A stretch of 62,704 nucleotides of DNA, taken from an uncultured Bacteroidales bacterium. Lineage in GTDB: Bacteria > Bacteroidota > Bacteroidia > Bacteroidales > Tenuifilaceae. Shown here one piece after another: positions 45,457 through 53,521 of the stretch. The notes under the pieces are model-generated. The model did no database searches. It worked only from the letters and a program-made list of their open reading frames with translations, and was not told the DNA's origin. Position 1 is the first letter of the stretch. Every line of letters starts with the position of its first letter. The position numbers and the translations under genes were made by a program. The DNA is taken from the NCBI GenBank assembly GCA_937926785.1, contig CALBBQ010000032.1, forward strand, positions 1-62,704, written 5' to 3'.

Positions 45457-47928
45457 CTAAAACGAAACCAGGAATCGCAGATTTACCCTTCGGGAGGTAA
45501 GGTAGTTGGGAACAGCAAAACGGTAGGAGGTGCCGGTCTGATTCGATACCGTTTGAACCCACAAGTACGATACTGTGTTATCAAAATTAAAAAGGTTAAA
45601 AATATCCAGTGATATTGACATCTCGTTAATTCTCCGCTTTCCTGAAAAGTTGGTTCTGCTATCAAAAAAGACTTTTGTAAAGCCTACATCAATCCTTTTA
45701 TAGGGTGGCATTCTGAAAGTTTTCTCTCTAAAGTTGTTATCGTTAGTAGTCATTGGTAAGCCACTGCCATAAACCCCGGTAAGGTTTACCTTAAAGCTCT
45801 CGTTTCCGGGGAGGTAATCCTGTAAAAAAAGGCTTAAAGCGAAGGTTTGATCGGTTGGCCTGAAGTAATACCCGGGAAACACAGTATCTCCATTTTGATC
45901 AGAAAATGAATCGAAAAGGTTATCTTCCTTGGTTCTGAGAATCGAAAGGCTAAGCCACGACTCGGCTCCCTTGACAAGCTCCCCGTTAACTTTCAGATCA
46001 ACTCCACGGGCATATCCTTTAGCCAGGTTATCGCCGGAGTAACGCAAACGAACATTATCAATGCTGTAGGGGATTAAATTACGAAGCCATTTGTTGTAAA
46101 CTTCCAGGCTTAACCTGAAAGGCCTATTCCATGCCCAAAAAAAATATTCAGTGCCTGCCAGCAGGTGTATCGATTGCTGCGATTTGATTGCTGAGTTAAG
46201 TTGACCATCAGGCAACCTTAACTCCCTGTAAAATGGAGGCTGATAGTACAAACCCCAAGAAATGTGGTATTCCAGATTCTTAGCAGTTTCGTGATTAAAG
46301 CTAACCGACGTTCGTGGGCTTACTATCAACTCATCATTATATGTCCAATAGCATGCGCGTATCCCCAAGCTGATTTGGTAATTCCATTCCCCCAGGCTAA
46401 CATTTGTTTGCGTTTGACAAAATCCACTTGTCCTGTAAGAGTTTATAACAGCAGATGCATTGTAGAATCTGTCAATTCCTATTCCGTTTCCGTTATAGGG
46501 TATAGCATAGCCCGACGAATCGACCAAGCCCCATTCGGATAGCTCATCGCTTAAACGCTCCTGCTGCAGCTGTACCCCCCACTTTACCCTGCTTTTACTT
46601 AACCACAGATCAGCCAGAACATTCAGGGAAGTAACATTAAGCTCGATGTAATTTCGGGCATGATCAAGAAACCCACCAATCCCAACATTTATAACACTAT
46701 CGCCATAAGTCTTAGAACCCATAGAGTTATCGAGCTCATTCAGAAAGTATTGGCCCAATAAATCGTAGGTCTCTCGCTCTGCAGAGTAGTAAGTGCTGCC
46801 TATGAGCTTTAATGAGAAAGTTGGGCTAATCCTGTAGTTTAGCCAAAGGGCTCCCAGTGACGACAGGTAGCTGTCTTTTTCAGCCCCATCGTAATATATC
46901 TTAAGCTGTAGCGTATTGTTAAACATCCCAAATCGGGTTTCGCGAACTGTGGGTTTAAAGCTATAAAGGTTTGCGGCCACGTTTCCTAAGAACCCAACCG
47001 ATAACCTATCGGTTAGCTTTTGGTTGGCTGTACCCTGCCAATCGAAAAATGAAGGATAGTAATCGCCCTTTGTTTCCAGCGAGTTAAGCATGTACCGCGA
47101 AGTTTTGTAACGTACACCCGTTAAAAAGGTAAAGCTCTTTCCACTTGAAGCACCCTCAATAGTAGCACTTGCTCCCAGCAAGCTGGCGCTTGCTTTTATA
47201 CCAAAACCCTGCGGTTCCCTGTATCGGACGCTTAAAACCGATGACAACTTATCGCCATACTCGGCATTAAAACCTCCGGAGGAAAACTCTACTGACCCCA
47301 CCATATCGGGGTTGATAAAACTTAACCCTTCCTGTTGAGCGGAGCGAATCAGGAAAGGACGAAACACCTCAACATCGTTCACGTAAACTAGGTTCTCATC
47401 AAAATTTCCACCCCTCACACTGTACTGAGAGCTCAGCTCATTCGATGATGATACTCCGGGTAGGAGCTTGACCAGCGACTCGATACCTCCGCTCACATTT
47501 GGTGCACTCCTCATACCATCAACCGATATGCGCTCAATATTTCCAACCCTGCGCTGAACCGGTCGCACAAGAACTCCTTCAATTTGCTCCTGCGAAGGGG
47601 TTAAAAAGATTTCAATGGGATAGGCAGGTGTTTTTTTTAGGTTTTTGATGGTAACCTCCTGAGGATAGTAGCCTAAACAAGATATACTCAAAACTACTGA
47701 ATCGCACTCGGAAAGTGTTATTGAGAATTGCCCATTGCTATCGGTCGGAACACCCTTAGAGCTGCCCCTAATCACAACACTTGCCGACACTATTGGTGCA
47801 TTAAGCGTATCCTTTACAGCACCTCGGATAATCATCTTACCCTCCTGAGCCACCGTGCAGGGAACCTGAAAGCTGAGCAATATCACCCAAATTAAAAAGC
47901 GGAGTAGTGATGTGGCACTGAAACGCAT
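45457..47928 (-). CDS. TonB-dependent receptor with carboxypeptidase-like N-terminal domain
   Basis: A protein of 823 residues with signal peptide MRFSATSLLRFLIWVILL. It has a CarboxypepD_reg-like domain (about 30-115, with RGAVKDTLNAPIVSASVVIRG), a plug domain (about 125-235, SQYSVRGGNFDENLVYVNDVEV) and a 22-strand type barrel ending NLRFLVSF. It transports a ligand across the outer membrane using TonB energy. No SusD-like lipoprotein or glycosidase is nearby, so it is not a typical polysaccharide-utilisation locus; the ligand is unknown. Confidence 0.92.
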   Translation of the reverse strand: MRFSATSLLRFLIWVILLSFQVPCTVAQEGKMIIRGAVKDTLNAPIVSASVVIRGSSKGVPTDSNGQFSITLSECDSVVLSISCLGYYPQEVTIKNLKKTPAYPIEIFLTPSQEQIEGVLVRPVQRRVGNIERISVDGMRSAPNVSGGIESLVKLLPGVSSSNELSSQYSVRGGNFDENLVYVNDVEVFRPFLIRSAQQEGLSFINPDMVGSVEFSSGGFNAEYGDKLSSVLSVRYREPQGFGIKASASLLGASATIEGASSGKSFTFLTGVRYKTSRYMLNSLETKGDYYPSFFDWQGTANQKLTDRLSVGFLGNVAANLYSFKPTVRETRFGMFNNTLQLKIYYDGAEKDSYLSSLGALWLNYRISPTFSLKLIGSTYYSAERETYDLLGQYFLNELDNSMGSKTYGDSVINVGIGGFLDHARNYIELNVTSLNVLADLWLSKSRVKWGVQLQQERLSDELSEWGLVDSSGYAIPYNGNGIGIDRFYNASAVINSYRTSGFCQTQTNVSLGEWNYQISLGIRACYWTYNDELIVSPRTSVSFNHETAKNLEYHISWGLYYQPPFYRELRLPDGQLNSAIKSQQSIHLLAGTEYFFWAWNRPFRLSLEVYNKWLRNLIPYSIDNVRLRYSGDNLAKGYARGVDLKVNGELVKGAESWLSLSILRTKEDNLFDSFSDQNGDTVFPGYYFRPTDQTFALSLFLQDYLPGNESFKVNLTGVYGSGLPMTTNDNNFREKTFRMPPYKRIDVGFTKVFFDSRTNFSGKRRINEMSISLDIFNLFNFDNTVSYLWVQTVSNQTGTSYRFAVPNYLTSRRVNLRFLVSF

Positions 47929-47948
47929 AAAAACTTATTTAAGCCTTT

Positions 47949-47956
47949 CAAAGGTA
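47949..47956 (-). promoter_or_regulatory. -7 promoter element of the TonB-dependent receptor
   Basis: The minus strand reads TACCTTTG, an exact match, 20 bp upstream of the receptor ATG. No convincing -33 element was seen. Confidence 0.45.
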
Positions 47957-48050
47957 GCAAACCAAATAATTTTTCTGTTATGAATAAACTGAAAATCTTT
48001 ACCTTTATTGTGATCAATCCGGATCAAGGAATGATAATACTTTGCTGACG

Positions 48051-48476
48051 ATGAAGAAAATACTCATTGTATCGCACCACGATGCTTGCCGCTCAGCCAT
48101 GGCCCTGGGATGGTTCAGGTACTATGGAAAGGATGCTGCCACGTTTACCAGCGCAGGAAGCGAACCCACACAAACCGACTTGCGTGCAGCGCAGAGCATG
48201 ATGGATGCGGTAATTGACATTACCAAACATCAGCCAAACTCGCTTTTCGGTTTAGCCGATAAAACTTATGATATTGTGGTTGTTCTGGACAACGAAGTTG
48301 CCCCGGTGGTAAAGCAACAACTCAAGTTTAGCAACTTGTACGTTCACCATTTTGACCCACCCGTACCCGACGATTCCGATGAACAGGCTACCCGAAAGGC
48401 TTATGATGCTTTAAGAGATAAACTTGAGGATTTTACCTTTGACTTTATTCATGAACACGTTAAAAAATTGATGTAG
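48051..48476 (+). CDS. LMW protein tyrosine phosphatase/ArsC-like protein lacking the nucleophilic Cys
   Basis: A protein of 141 residues from ATG 48051 (MKKILIVSHHDACRSAMALG); a TTG three codons upstream overlaps a possible -7 box. The fold follows LMW phosphatases: an N-terminal strand, then the P-loop, then helix, with SAGSEP and the acid loop HHFDPPVPDDSDE near the C-terminus. In the P-loop, where the family has V-C-x5-R-S, this protein has V7-S8-HHDAC-R14-S15: the catalytic Cys is Ser (codon TCG), while Arg14 is kept. It is therefore unlikely to be a normal phosphatase or arsenate reductase. The YjbQ gene follows after one base. Confidence 0.78.
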   Translation: MKKILIVSHHDACRSAMALGWFRYYGKDAATFTSAGSEPTQTDLRAAQSMMDAVIDITKHQPNSLFGLADKTYDIVVVLDNEVAPVVKQQLKFSNLYVHHFDPPVPDDSDEQATRKAYDALRDKLEDFTFDFIHEHVKKLM

Positions 48477-48477
48477 C

Positions 48478-48885
48478 ATGGCTAAACAGGTAGAAATTAC
48501 TCTGAGGGAGTTTACGGAAGGTTTTCACCTAATAACCACTGAAATAGTAAGCAAGCTCCCACCGCTTCCATCAACGGGAGTGCTGCATCTTTTCATTAAG
48601 CACACCTCGGCAGCGCTGAGTATAAACGAAAACGCCGACCCAACCGTACGGATAGACCTAAGAGCCTTTTTTAATAAAAAATTCCCTATGGAACCCTACT
48701 TTCAGCATGACCTTGAAGGGGATGATGACATGCCTGCTCATGTAAAATCGATAGTCATAGGTAGCTCTATTTCCATACCCATCACAAATGGGAAGCTTAA
48801 CCTTGGAACATGGCAGGGCATATACCTTTGCGAGTTCAGAAATAATGGCGGAAACCGAAAAGTGGTGGCTACCATTTTAGAATAA
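48478..48885 (+). CDS. YjbQ/UPF0047 family protein (second copy)
   Basis: A protein of 135 residues with the family pattern FIKHTSAALSINENADP, YFQHDLEGDDDMPAHVKS, TNGKLNLGTWQGIYLCEF. It is the more canonical of the two copies in the window (compare 39903-40319); they differ at most positions outside the conserved His, Asn and Gly residues. It starts one base after the phosphatase-like gene stop, so the two are translationally coupled. Confidence 0.92.
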   Translation: MAKQVEITLREFTEGFHLITTEIVSKLPPLPSTGVLHLFIKHTSAALSINENADPTVRIDLRAFFNKKFPMEPYFQHDLEGDDDMPAHVKSIVIGSSISIPITNGKLNLGTWQGIYLCEFRNNGGNRKVVATILE

Positions 48886-48894
48886 GCCGATGTT

Positions 48895-49008
48895 ATGATT
48901 TTAAACAAATCATCAATTTTAGCTTTACTTTTATTTCTCTTTTTCATAATTTTGCTAAAACGTAAAAGTCATTCCTGTCGTAAACTTACACATTGCAACC
49001 TGGCATGA
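48895..49008 (+). CDS. Possible 37-residue single-span membrane peptide
   Basis: ATG at 48895, 9 bp after the YjbQ stop, TGA at 49006-49008. The product has one strong hydrophobic span (SSILALLLFLFFIILL) followed by a basic, cysteine-containing tail. It could be a real small membrane protein or chance in AT-rich sequence. The rest of the 274-bp gap to iorA shows nothing further that I can support. Confidence 0.25.
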   Translation: MILNKSSILALLLFLFFIILLKRKSHSCRKLTHCNLA

Positions 49009-49159
49009 ATTTGCAGTTTATCTTCTTTCTTCACGTCGTAGCCGTAAACGTTGGCTATCTGAAACGCTTTGGTGGTCTATAACCTAAAACCGGTTTATTG
49101 AGCCAACCATGAGTCATTAATTATTTCTGTACTAGATATTAACCTGTAAATACATAACG

Positions 49160-50776
49160 ATGAACAATAACAAGCTACTCCTACTGGGCGACGAAGCCAT
49201 AGCCCAGGGTGCAATTGACGGAGGACTATCAGGAATATACGCCTACCCTGGAACTCCATCAACTGAAATCATGGAATACGTTCAGGCATCCAAGCAGGCG
49301 GCTGAGCAAAATATCCATCGCCAATGGTCGGCCAACGAAAAAACTGCCATGGAAGCGGCTATAGGCATGTCGTATGCAGGCAAGCGGGCTATGGTATGCT
49401 TCAAGCATGTTGGGCTGAACGTGGCAGCCGATGCGTTCATTAACGCATCGATAACAGGTGTTAACGGTGGCTTAATTGTGGTCTCGGCCGATGACCCATC
49501 CATGCATTCTTCGCAAAACGAACAGGACTCGAGGTTCTACGCCAAGTTTGCCATGATACCTATACTGGAGCCCTCCAACCAACAGGAAGCCTACGATATG
49601 GCTTACTTTGGGTTTGAACTTTCAGAGAAGCTGAACGTACCAGTTATGCTAAGAATTACCACCCGCATGGCACATTCCAGGGCTGGCGTTGTGCGTCGCC
49701 AGGTAAAACTGCAAAACCAACTTAAACTACCCTCAGACCCAAGGCAATTCGTGCTACTCCCGTCAATAGCCCGAAAAAACTATAAAAAGCTACTTGTTGC
49801 CCAATCGGCTATGGAAATGGAATCGGAAAGCGCAAGTTTTAATGCCCTTATTCCAGGTAGTAGCCATGGTTTGGGAATCATTGCAACCGGTATCGCCTAC
49901 AACTACCTGATTGAGAACTATCCAGATCATAAATGCCCATTCCCGGTTCTGAAAATATGCCAGTACCCCATACCCCGCAAGCAGGTTGCCGAACTGTACA
50001 ACACCTGCGACCAAATTCTGGTGCTCGAGGAAGGATACCCCATTGTGGAGGAGATGCTGAGGGGATTTCTGAACCTGGGCAAACCCATTCACGGTAGGCT
50101 CGATGGGACTTTACCCAGAGACGGGGAGCTGAATCCGAATATTGTGGCTAAAGCCTTAGGCTTACCGGTAACCGAAGGGCAGCCCATTCCCGATGTGGTA
50201 AAGAATCGTCCTCCTTCGCTGTGCCAGGGCTGTGGCCACCGCGATGTGTATGAGGACTTAAACGAGGCCCTAAAAGAGTACGGAACCGGTAGGGTATTCT
50301 CCGATATCGGTTGCTACACGCTGGGCGCACTACCCCCTTTCAATGCCATCAACTCGTGTGTTGATATGGGCGCATCCATAACCATGGCAAAAGGTGCTGC
50401 CGATGCCGGCCTGGTACCAGCAGTAGCAGTGATTGGCGATTCCACCTTTACCCACAGCGGTATGACAGGATTGCTTGACGCAGTTGTGGAGAACTCGCCA
50501 ATTACCGTCATCATCTCCGATAACTCGACCACCGGTATGACCGGAGGACAGCAATCATCGGCAACCGGACGGATTGTTGAGATTTGCAGGGGCATAGGAG
50601 TTCACCCTGACCATATCAGAGTGGTTACCCCGCTCAAAAAGAATCATGAGGAGAACGTCCGAATCATTAAGGAAGAGTTGGCCTACAACGGGGTATCGGT
50701 GATTATTCCCCAAAGGGAATGCATACAAACCTTTGCCCGAAGGAAAAAAGCTGAGAAAAAAGAATCTAATGAGTAA
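49160..50776 (+). CDS. iorA: Indolepyruvate ferredoxin oxidoreductase, alpha subunit
   Basis: A protein of 538 residues. The N-terminal pyrimidine-binding domain contains AYPGTPSTEIMEY and QWSANEKTAMEAAIGMSYAG. The C-terminal thiamine-diphosphate domain has SLCQGCGHRD, GCYTLGALPPFNAINS and the ThDP motif GDSTFTHSGMTG...NSPITVIISDNSTTGMTGGQ in two parts. It oxidatively decarboxylates aryl pyruvates from aromatic amino acid transamination to acyl-CoA, reducing ferredoxin. It ends soon after QRECIQTFARRKK and lacks the C-terminal 2[4Fe-4S] ferredoxin module found in longer IorA proteins. iorB follows after 21 bp. Confidence 0.95.
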   Translation: MNNNKLLLLGDEAIAQGAIDGGLSGIYAYPGTPSTEIMEYVQASKQAAEQNIHRQWSANEKTAMEAAIGMSYAGKRAMVCFKHVGLNVAADAFINASITGVNGGLIVVSADDPSMHSSQNEQDSRFYAKFAMIPILEPSNQQEAYDMAYFGFELSEKLNVPVMLRITTRMAHSRAGVVRRQVKLQNQLKLPSDPRQFVLLPSIARKNYKKLLVAQSAMEMESESASFNALIPGSSHGLGIIATGIAYNYLIENYPDHKCPFPVLKICQYPIPRKQVAELYNTCDQILVLEEGYPIVEEMLRGFLNLGKPIHGRLDGTLPRDGELNPNIVAKALGLPVTEGQPIPDVVKNRPPSLCQGCGHRDVYEDLNEALKEYGTGRVFSDIGCYTLGALPPFNAINSCVDMGASITMAKGAADAGLVPAVAVIGDSTFTHSGMTGLLDAVVENSPITVIISDNSTTGMTGGQQSSATGRIVEICRGIGVHPDHIRVVTPLKKNHEENVRIIKEELAYNGVSVIIPQRECIQTFARRKKAEKKESNE

Positions 50777-50797
50777 CTTTATAAAAAGCATCGCACG

Positions 50798-51379
50798 ATG
50801 AAAAACGATATAGTACTCGCTGGTGTGGGTGGACAAGGCATACTATCCATAGCTGCTGCAATTGGTCTGGCTGCCGTAAATAGCAACCTTTACATCAAAC
50901 AATCGGAAGTTCATGGCATGAGCCAACGCGGTGGTGACGTGCAATCGCACCTCCGCATATCAGATAGACCAATTGCCTCGGATCTAATTCCTGCAGGCAA
51001 AGCCGATATGATCATCTCTGTTGAACCCATGGAGGGATTGCGATACCTCCCTCTTCTGGCCGATTCGGGTTGGCTGGTGACCAATACCACACCATTCATC
51101 AACATACCCGATTATCCTAAGCCGGATGATATCATCGCAAGGATTAAGGCGGTAAAACACCACATTGCCATTGATGCCGATAGCATTGCAAAAGAGGCGG
51201 GCTCGGCACGCTCATCAAACATAGTGATGCTTGGTGCCGCATCGCTTTTCCTAGACATCCCCTTTGAAAGAATCGAAGAGGGCATTCGCCAGCTTTTTGG
51301 AAGAAAAGGAGAAGATGTGGTGCAGCAGAACTTAAAAGCCCTTAAGCTTGGAAGAGAATTCAGCGAAAAAAACAGGTAG
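50798..51379 (+). CDS. iorB: Indolepyruvate ferredoxin oxidoreductase, beta subunit
   Basis: A protein of 193 residues with the gamma-type POR domain: VLAGVGGQGILSIAAAIGLAA (3-23), SEVHGMSQRGGDVQSHLRI and the MLGAASLFLDIP segment. It binds CoA and, with IorA, completes the heterodimeric enzyme. The operon ends in a terminator. The pair supports amino acid fermentation with ferredoxin as electron acceptor, hence an anaerobic lifestyle (inference). No phenylacetate-CoA ligase gene follows. Confidence 0.95.
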   Translation: MKNDIVLAGVGGQGILSIAAAIGLAAVNSNLYIKQSEVHGMSQRGGDVQSHLRISDRPIASDLIPAGKADMIISVEPMEGLRYLPLLADSGWLVTNTTPFINIPDYPKPDDIIARIKAVKHHIAIDADSIAKEAGSARSSNIVMLGAASLFLDIPFERIEEGIRQLFGRKGEDVVQQNLKALKLGREFSEKNR

Positions 51380-51398
51380 CTGAAAAAATAAGCCTATT

Positions 51399-51424
51399 AA
51401 GCCGCCCTATGGCGGCTTTTTTTT
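51399..51424 (+). terminator. Rho-independent terminator after iorAB
   Basis: Eight-bp stem AAGCCGCC / GGCGGCTT (51399-51406, 51411-51418), loop CTAT, followed by a run of eight T that includes the last two stem bases. Confidence 0.9.
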
Positions 51425-51466
51425 ACATTTATCAGGAAAATTTTGATTACGTATTTCACTATTGTC

Positions 51467-53521
51467 ATGGCGTTTGCTTCCATTCAACTACCTATCACTG
51501 AACCTGTAGCTGTTTTTGGGCTTACCTTGCTGGTGATATTTATTATCCCTCTTGTTTTTTCAAAGCTAAAACTACCCGGTATCATTGGACTAATCATATC
51601 GGGAATGATTCTAGGCCCGTCGGGGTTAGGATTTTTTAATAACTCGGGTAGCATTGAACTGCTTGGAAATGTTGGGCTTATTTACTTAATGTTTCTAGCC
51701 GGCCTTGAGCTCGATGCTCACCGGTTTATCAGTAATCGGAATAAAAATGTTGCTTTTGGATTGCTAACCTTTGCTATCCCCTTTCTTTTTGGTTACTTTA
51801 TAGTTAGGTACATTCTCAATTTTAATCCTATTCCTGCTTTGCTAATTGCAAGCACGTTCTCAACCCAAACGCTTATTGCCTTCCCCATCGTATCAAGGTT
51901 AAGGCTTACAAAGATACTGCCGGTTGAAATGTCGATTGGGGGCACCATCATAACCGATACGCTGGTCTTATTAATTTTTGTGGTTATTACCACCATTGCA
52001 GGGAAGCCCGATAATCATTATACCCTGCTTTTACTAATCCCTAAAATGTTTCTCTTTCTCCTTTTTGTCTTACTGATACTGCCCAGAATAACCAGATGGT
52101 TCCTGAAAAACCTTTCCACAGACCAGATGGCCCAATACGTGTTTGTTCTCTCTACCGTTTTTACAACCAGTGCTTTAGCACGGTTATTGGGTATTGAACC
52201 CATAATTGGAGCTTTTCTGTCAGGAATAATCCTGAACCGTCAAATTCCCTACTCCTCCATGCTGCTTAACCGGTTGGAGTTTATTGGAAACGCTCTTTTT
52301 ATTCCAATCTTTCTATTCTTTGTGGGGATGCTTATTGACCTCAAAGCATTTATAAGCGGGTACGAATCGTTGAAGTTTTCGGTAATTTTAATTGCTATAG
52401 CCCTGGCTACAAAATGGTTAGCTGCTTTTATTGCCCAGCAGATTTATAAGCTAACTTCAATCGAACGGCAAATCCTTTTTGGACTGAGTTCAGCACATGC
52501 CGCAGCAACCATTGCCATAATTCTTTTAGGATATCAGGTTGGATTGGTAGGTATAAATGTTCTGAACGCAACTATCGTTGTTATCTTTTTATCTTGCATG
52601 ACCAGTGCGCTTGTTACCGAAAGAGCAGCTAAAAGATTTGCCATTGCCAACCCAACTAGTAAGTTCAAGCCTGCAGAAACCGATAAAATCCTCATTCCTT
52701 TAGCTAACCCCTCAAACATTGAGAGACTAATAGAGCTTGCTGAGAGTATTTCCGAAAAGACTAAAAAGAATCCGATAACATTGCTCAGTGTGCTAAGGGA
52801 TGAAGATGATATGTCTAAAGTTCAGATTCTAGCTGGTAAAGCGGAGGAAATCAGCCAGAACTTCAGCACTCAAACTGAATGGGCTATCAGGGTAGATGTG
52901 AATATATCATCAGGTATTGTTCGGGCGGCCAAAGAGCTGCTTGCATCTAAAATTATCATGGGGTGGTCAGGGAATTACACCTCTTCAAACCGCTTGGTTT
53001 TTGGCTCAATTTTGGAAGGTGTACTAGCCGAAACCAAACAACCCGTTTATATCTGTAGCCTAAAAAGGGCTATTTCAGAAATGACTTCTATTTATATTCT
53101 GGTGCCCAGAAATGCGGAATTTGACCCTGATTACAAGAACTGTATGCATAGTCTGGAAAGATTGGTAAGAATCGCCAGACAAAAAGTGGTTTTGCTCACT
53201 GAAAGAGTTCATGCCGAAAATGTAATGGCAGAACTACCCCAGTCTTTCAGTAAGTTCAAACCGGAAACTGTCCTTTTTAAAAGATGGGAGGAAGCATTTG
53301 AACTTGTTAGCCATGTAAATAATGATGCGCTAATCGTAATCATCTCAGCGCGGAAAGGAACTATCGGCCACTCGGCTGAGGTTCAGGACACGCTTCAATA
53401 TACAGGTAAGCTGGCTCCCAATAAAAATGTAATAATCATTTACCCGGCTATTCAAGGGACCTCACTTAACGACTCACGATCATTTATTGCCGGTACTGGC
53501 AGTGTAGTGGCTGACAGCTAG
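51467..53521 (+). CDS. CPA2-family cation:proton antiporter with C-terminal UspA-like region
   Basis: A protein of 684 residues from ATG 51467 (MAFASIQLPITEPVAV). A TTG at 51443 with a purine-rich AGGAAAA before it is an alternative start adding eight residues. The first about 400 residues are a 12-13 TM Na+/H+ exchanger domain: GIIGLIISGMILGPSGL, LMFLAGLELD and the GGTIITDTLVLLIF helix with its transport Asp. The remaining 280 residues look like tandem universal-stress-like domains (KILIPLANPSNIERLIELAE). Likely role: monovalent cation and pH homeostasis. Its last 42 nt overlap the 3' end of the convergent NTPase-fusion gene. Confidence 0.9.
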   Translation: MAFASIQLPITEPVAVFGLTLLVIFIIPLVFSKLKLPGIIGLIISGMILGPSGLGFFNNSGSIELLGNVGLIYLMFLAGLELDAHRFISNRNKNVAFGLLTFAIPFLFGYFIVRYILNFNPIPALLIASTFSTQTLIAFPIVSRLRLTKILPVEMSIGGTIITDTLVLLIFVVITTIAGKPDNHYTLLLLIPKMFLFLLFVLLILPRITRWFLKNLSTDQMAQYVFVLSTVFTTSALARLLGIEPIIGAFLSGIILNRQIPYSSMLLNRLEFIGNALFIPIFLFFVGMLIDLKAFISGYESLKFSVILIAIALATKWLAAFIAQQIYKLTSIERQILFGLSSAHAAATIAIILLGYQVGLVGINVLNATIVVIFLSCMTSALVTERAAKRFAIANPTSKFKPAETDKILIPLANPSNIERLIELAESISEKTKKNPITLLSVLRDEDDMSKVQILAGKAEEISQNFSTQTEWAIRVDVNISSGIVRAAKELLASKIIMGWSGNYTSSNRLVFGSILEGVLAETKQPVYICSLKRAISEMTSIYILVPRNAEFDPDYKNCMHSLERLVRIARQKVVLLTERVHAENVMAELPQSFSKFKPETVLFKRWEEAFELVSHVNNDALIVIISARKGTIGHSAEVQDTLQYTGKLAPNKNVIIIYPAIQGTSLNDSRSFIAGTGSVVADS

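Noticed and set aside
48960..49110. A 34-codon minus-strand open stretch containing ANVYGYDVKKEDKLQIHARL, possibly a gene remnant
   Set aside because: It has no start codon, stops on both sides and no recognised homology; chance cannot be excluded.
48895..49159. CRISPR or repeat array in the AT-rich gap before iorA
   Set aside because: No repeated unit of 20 bp or more could be seen.
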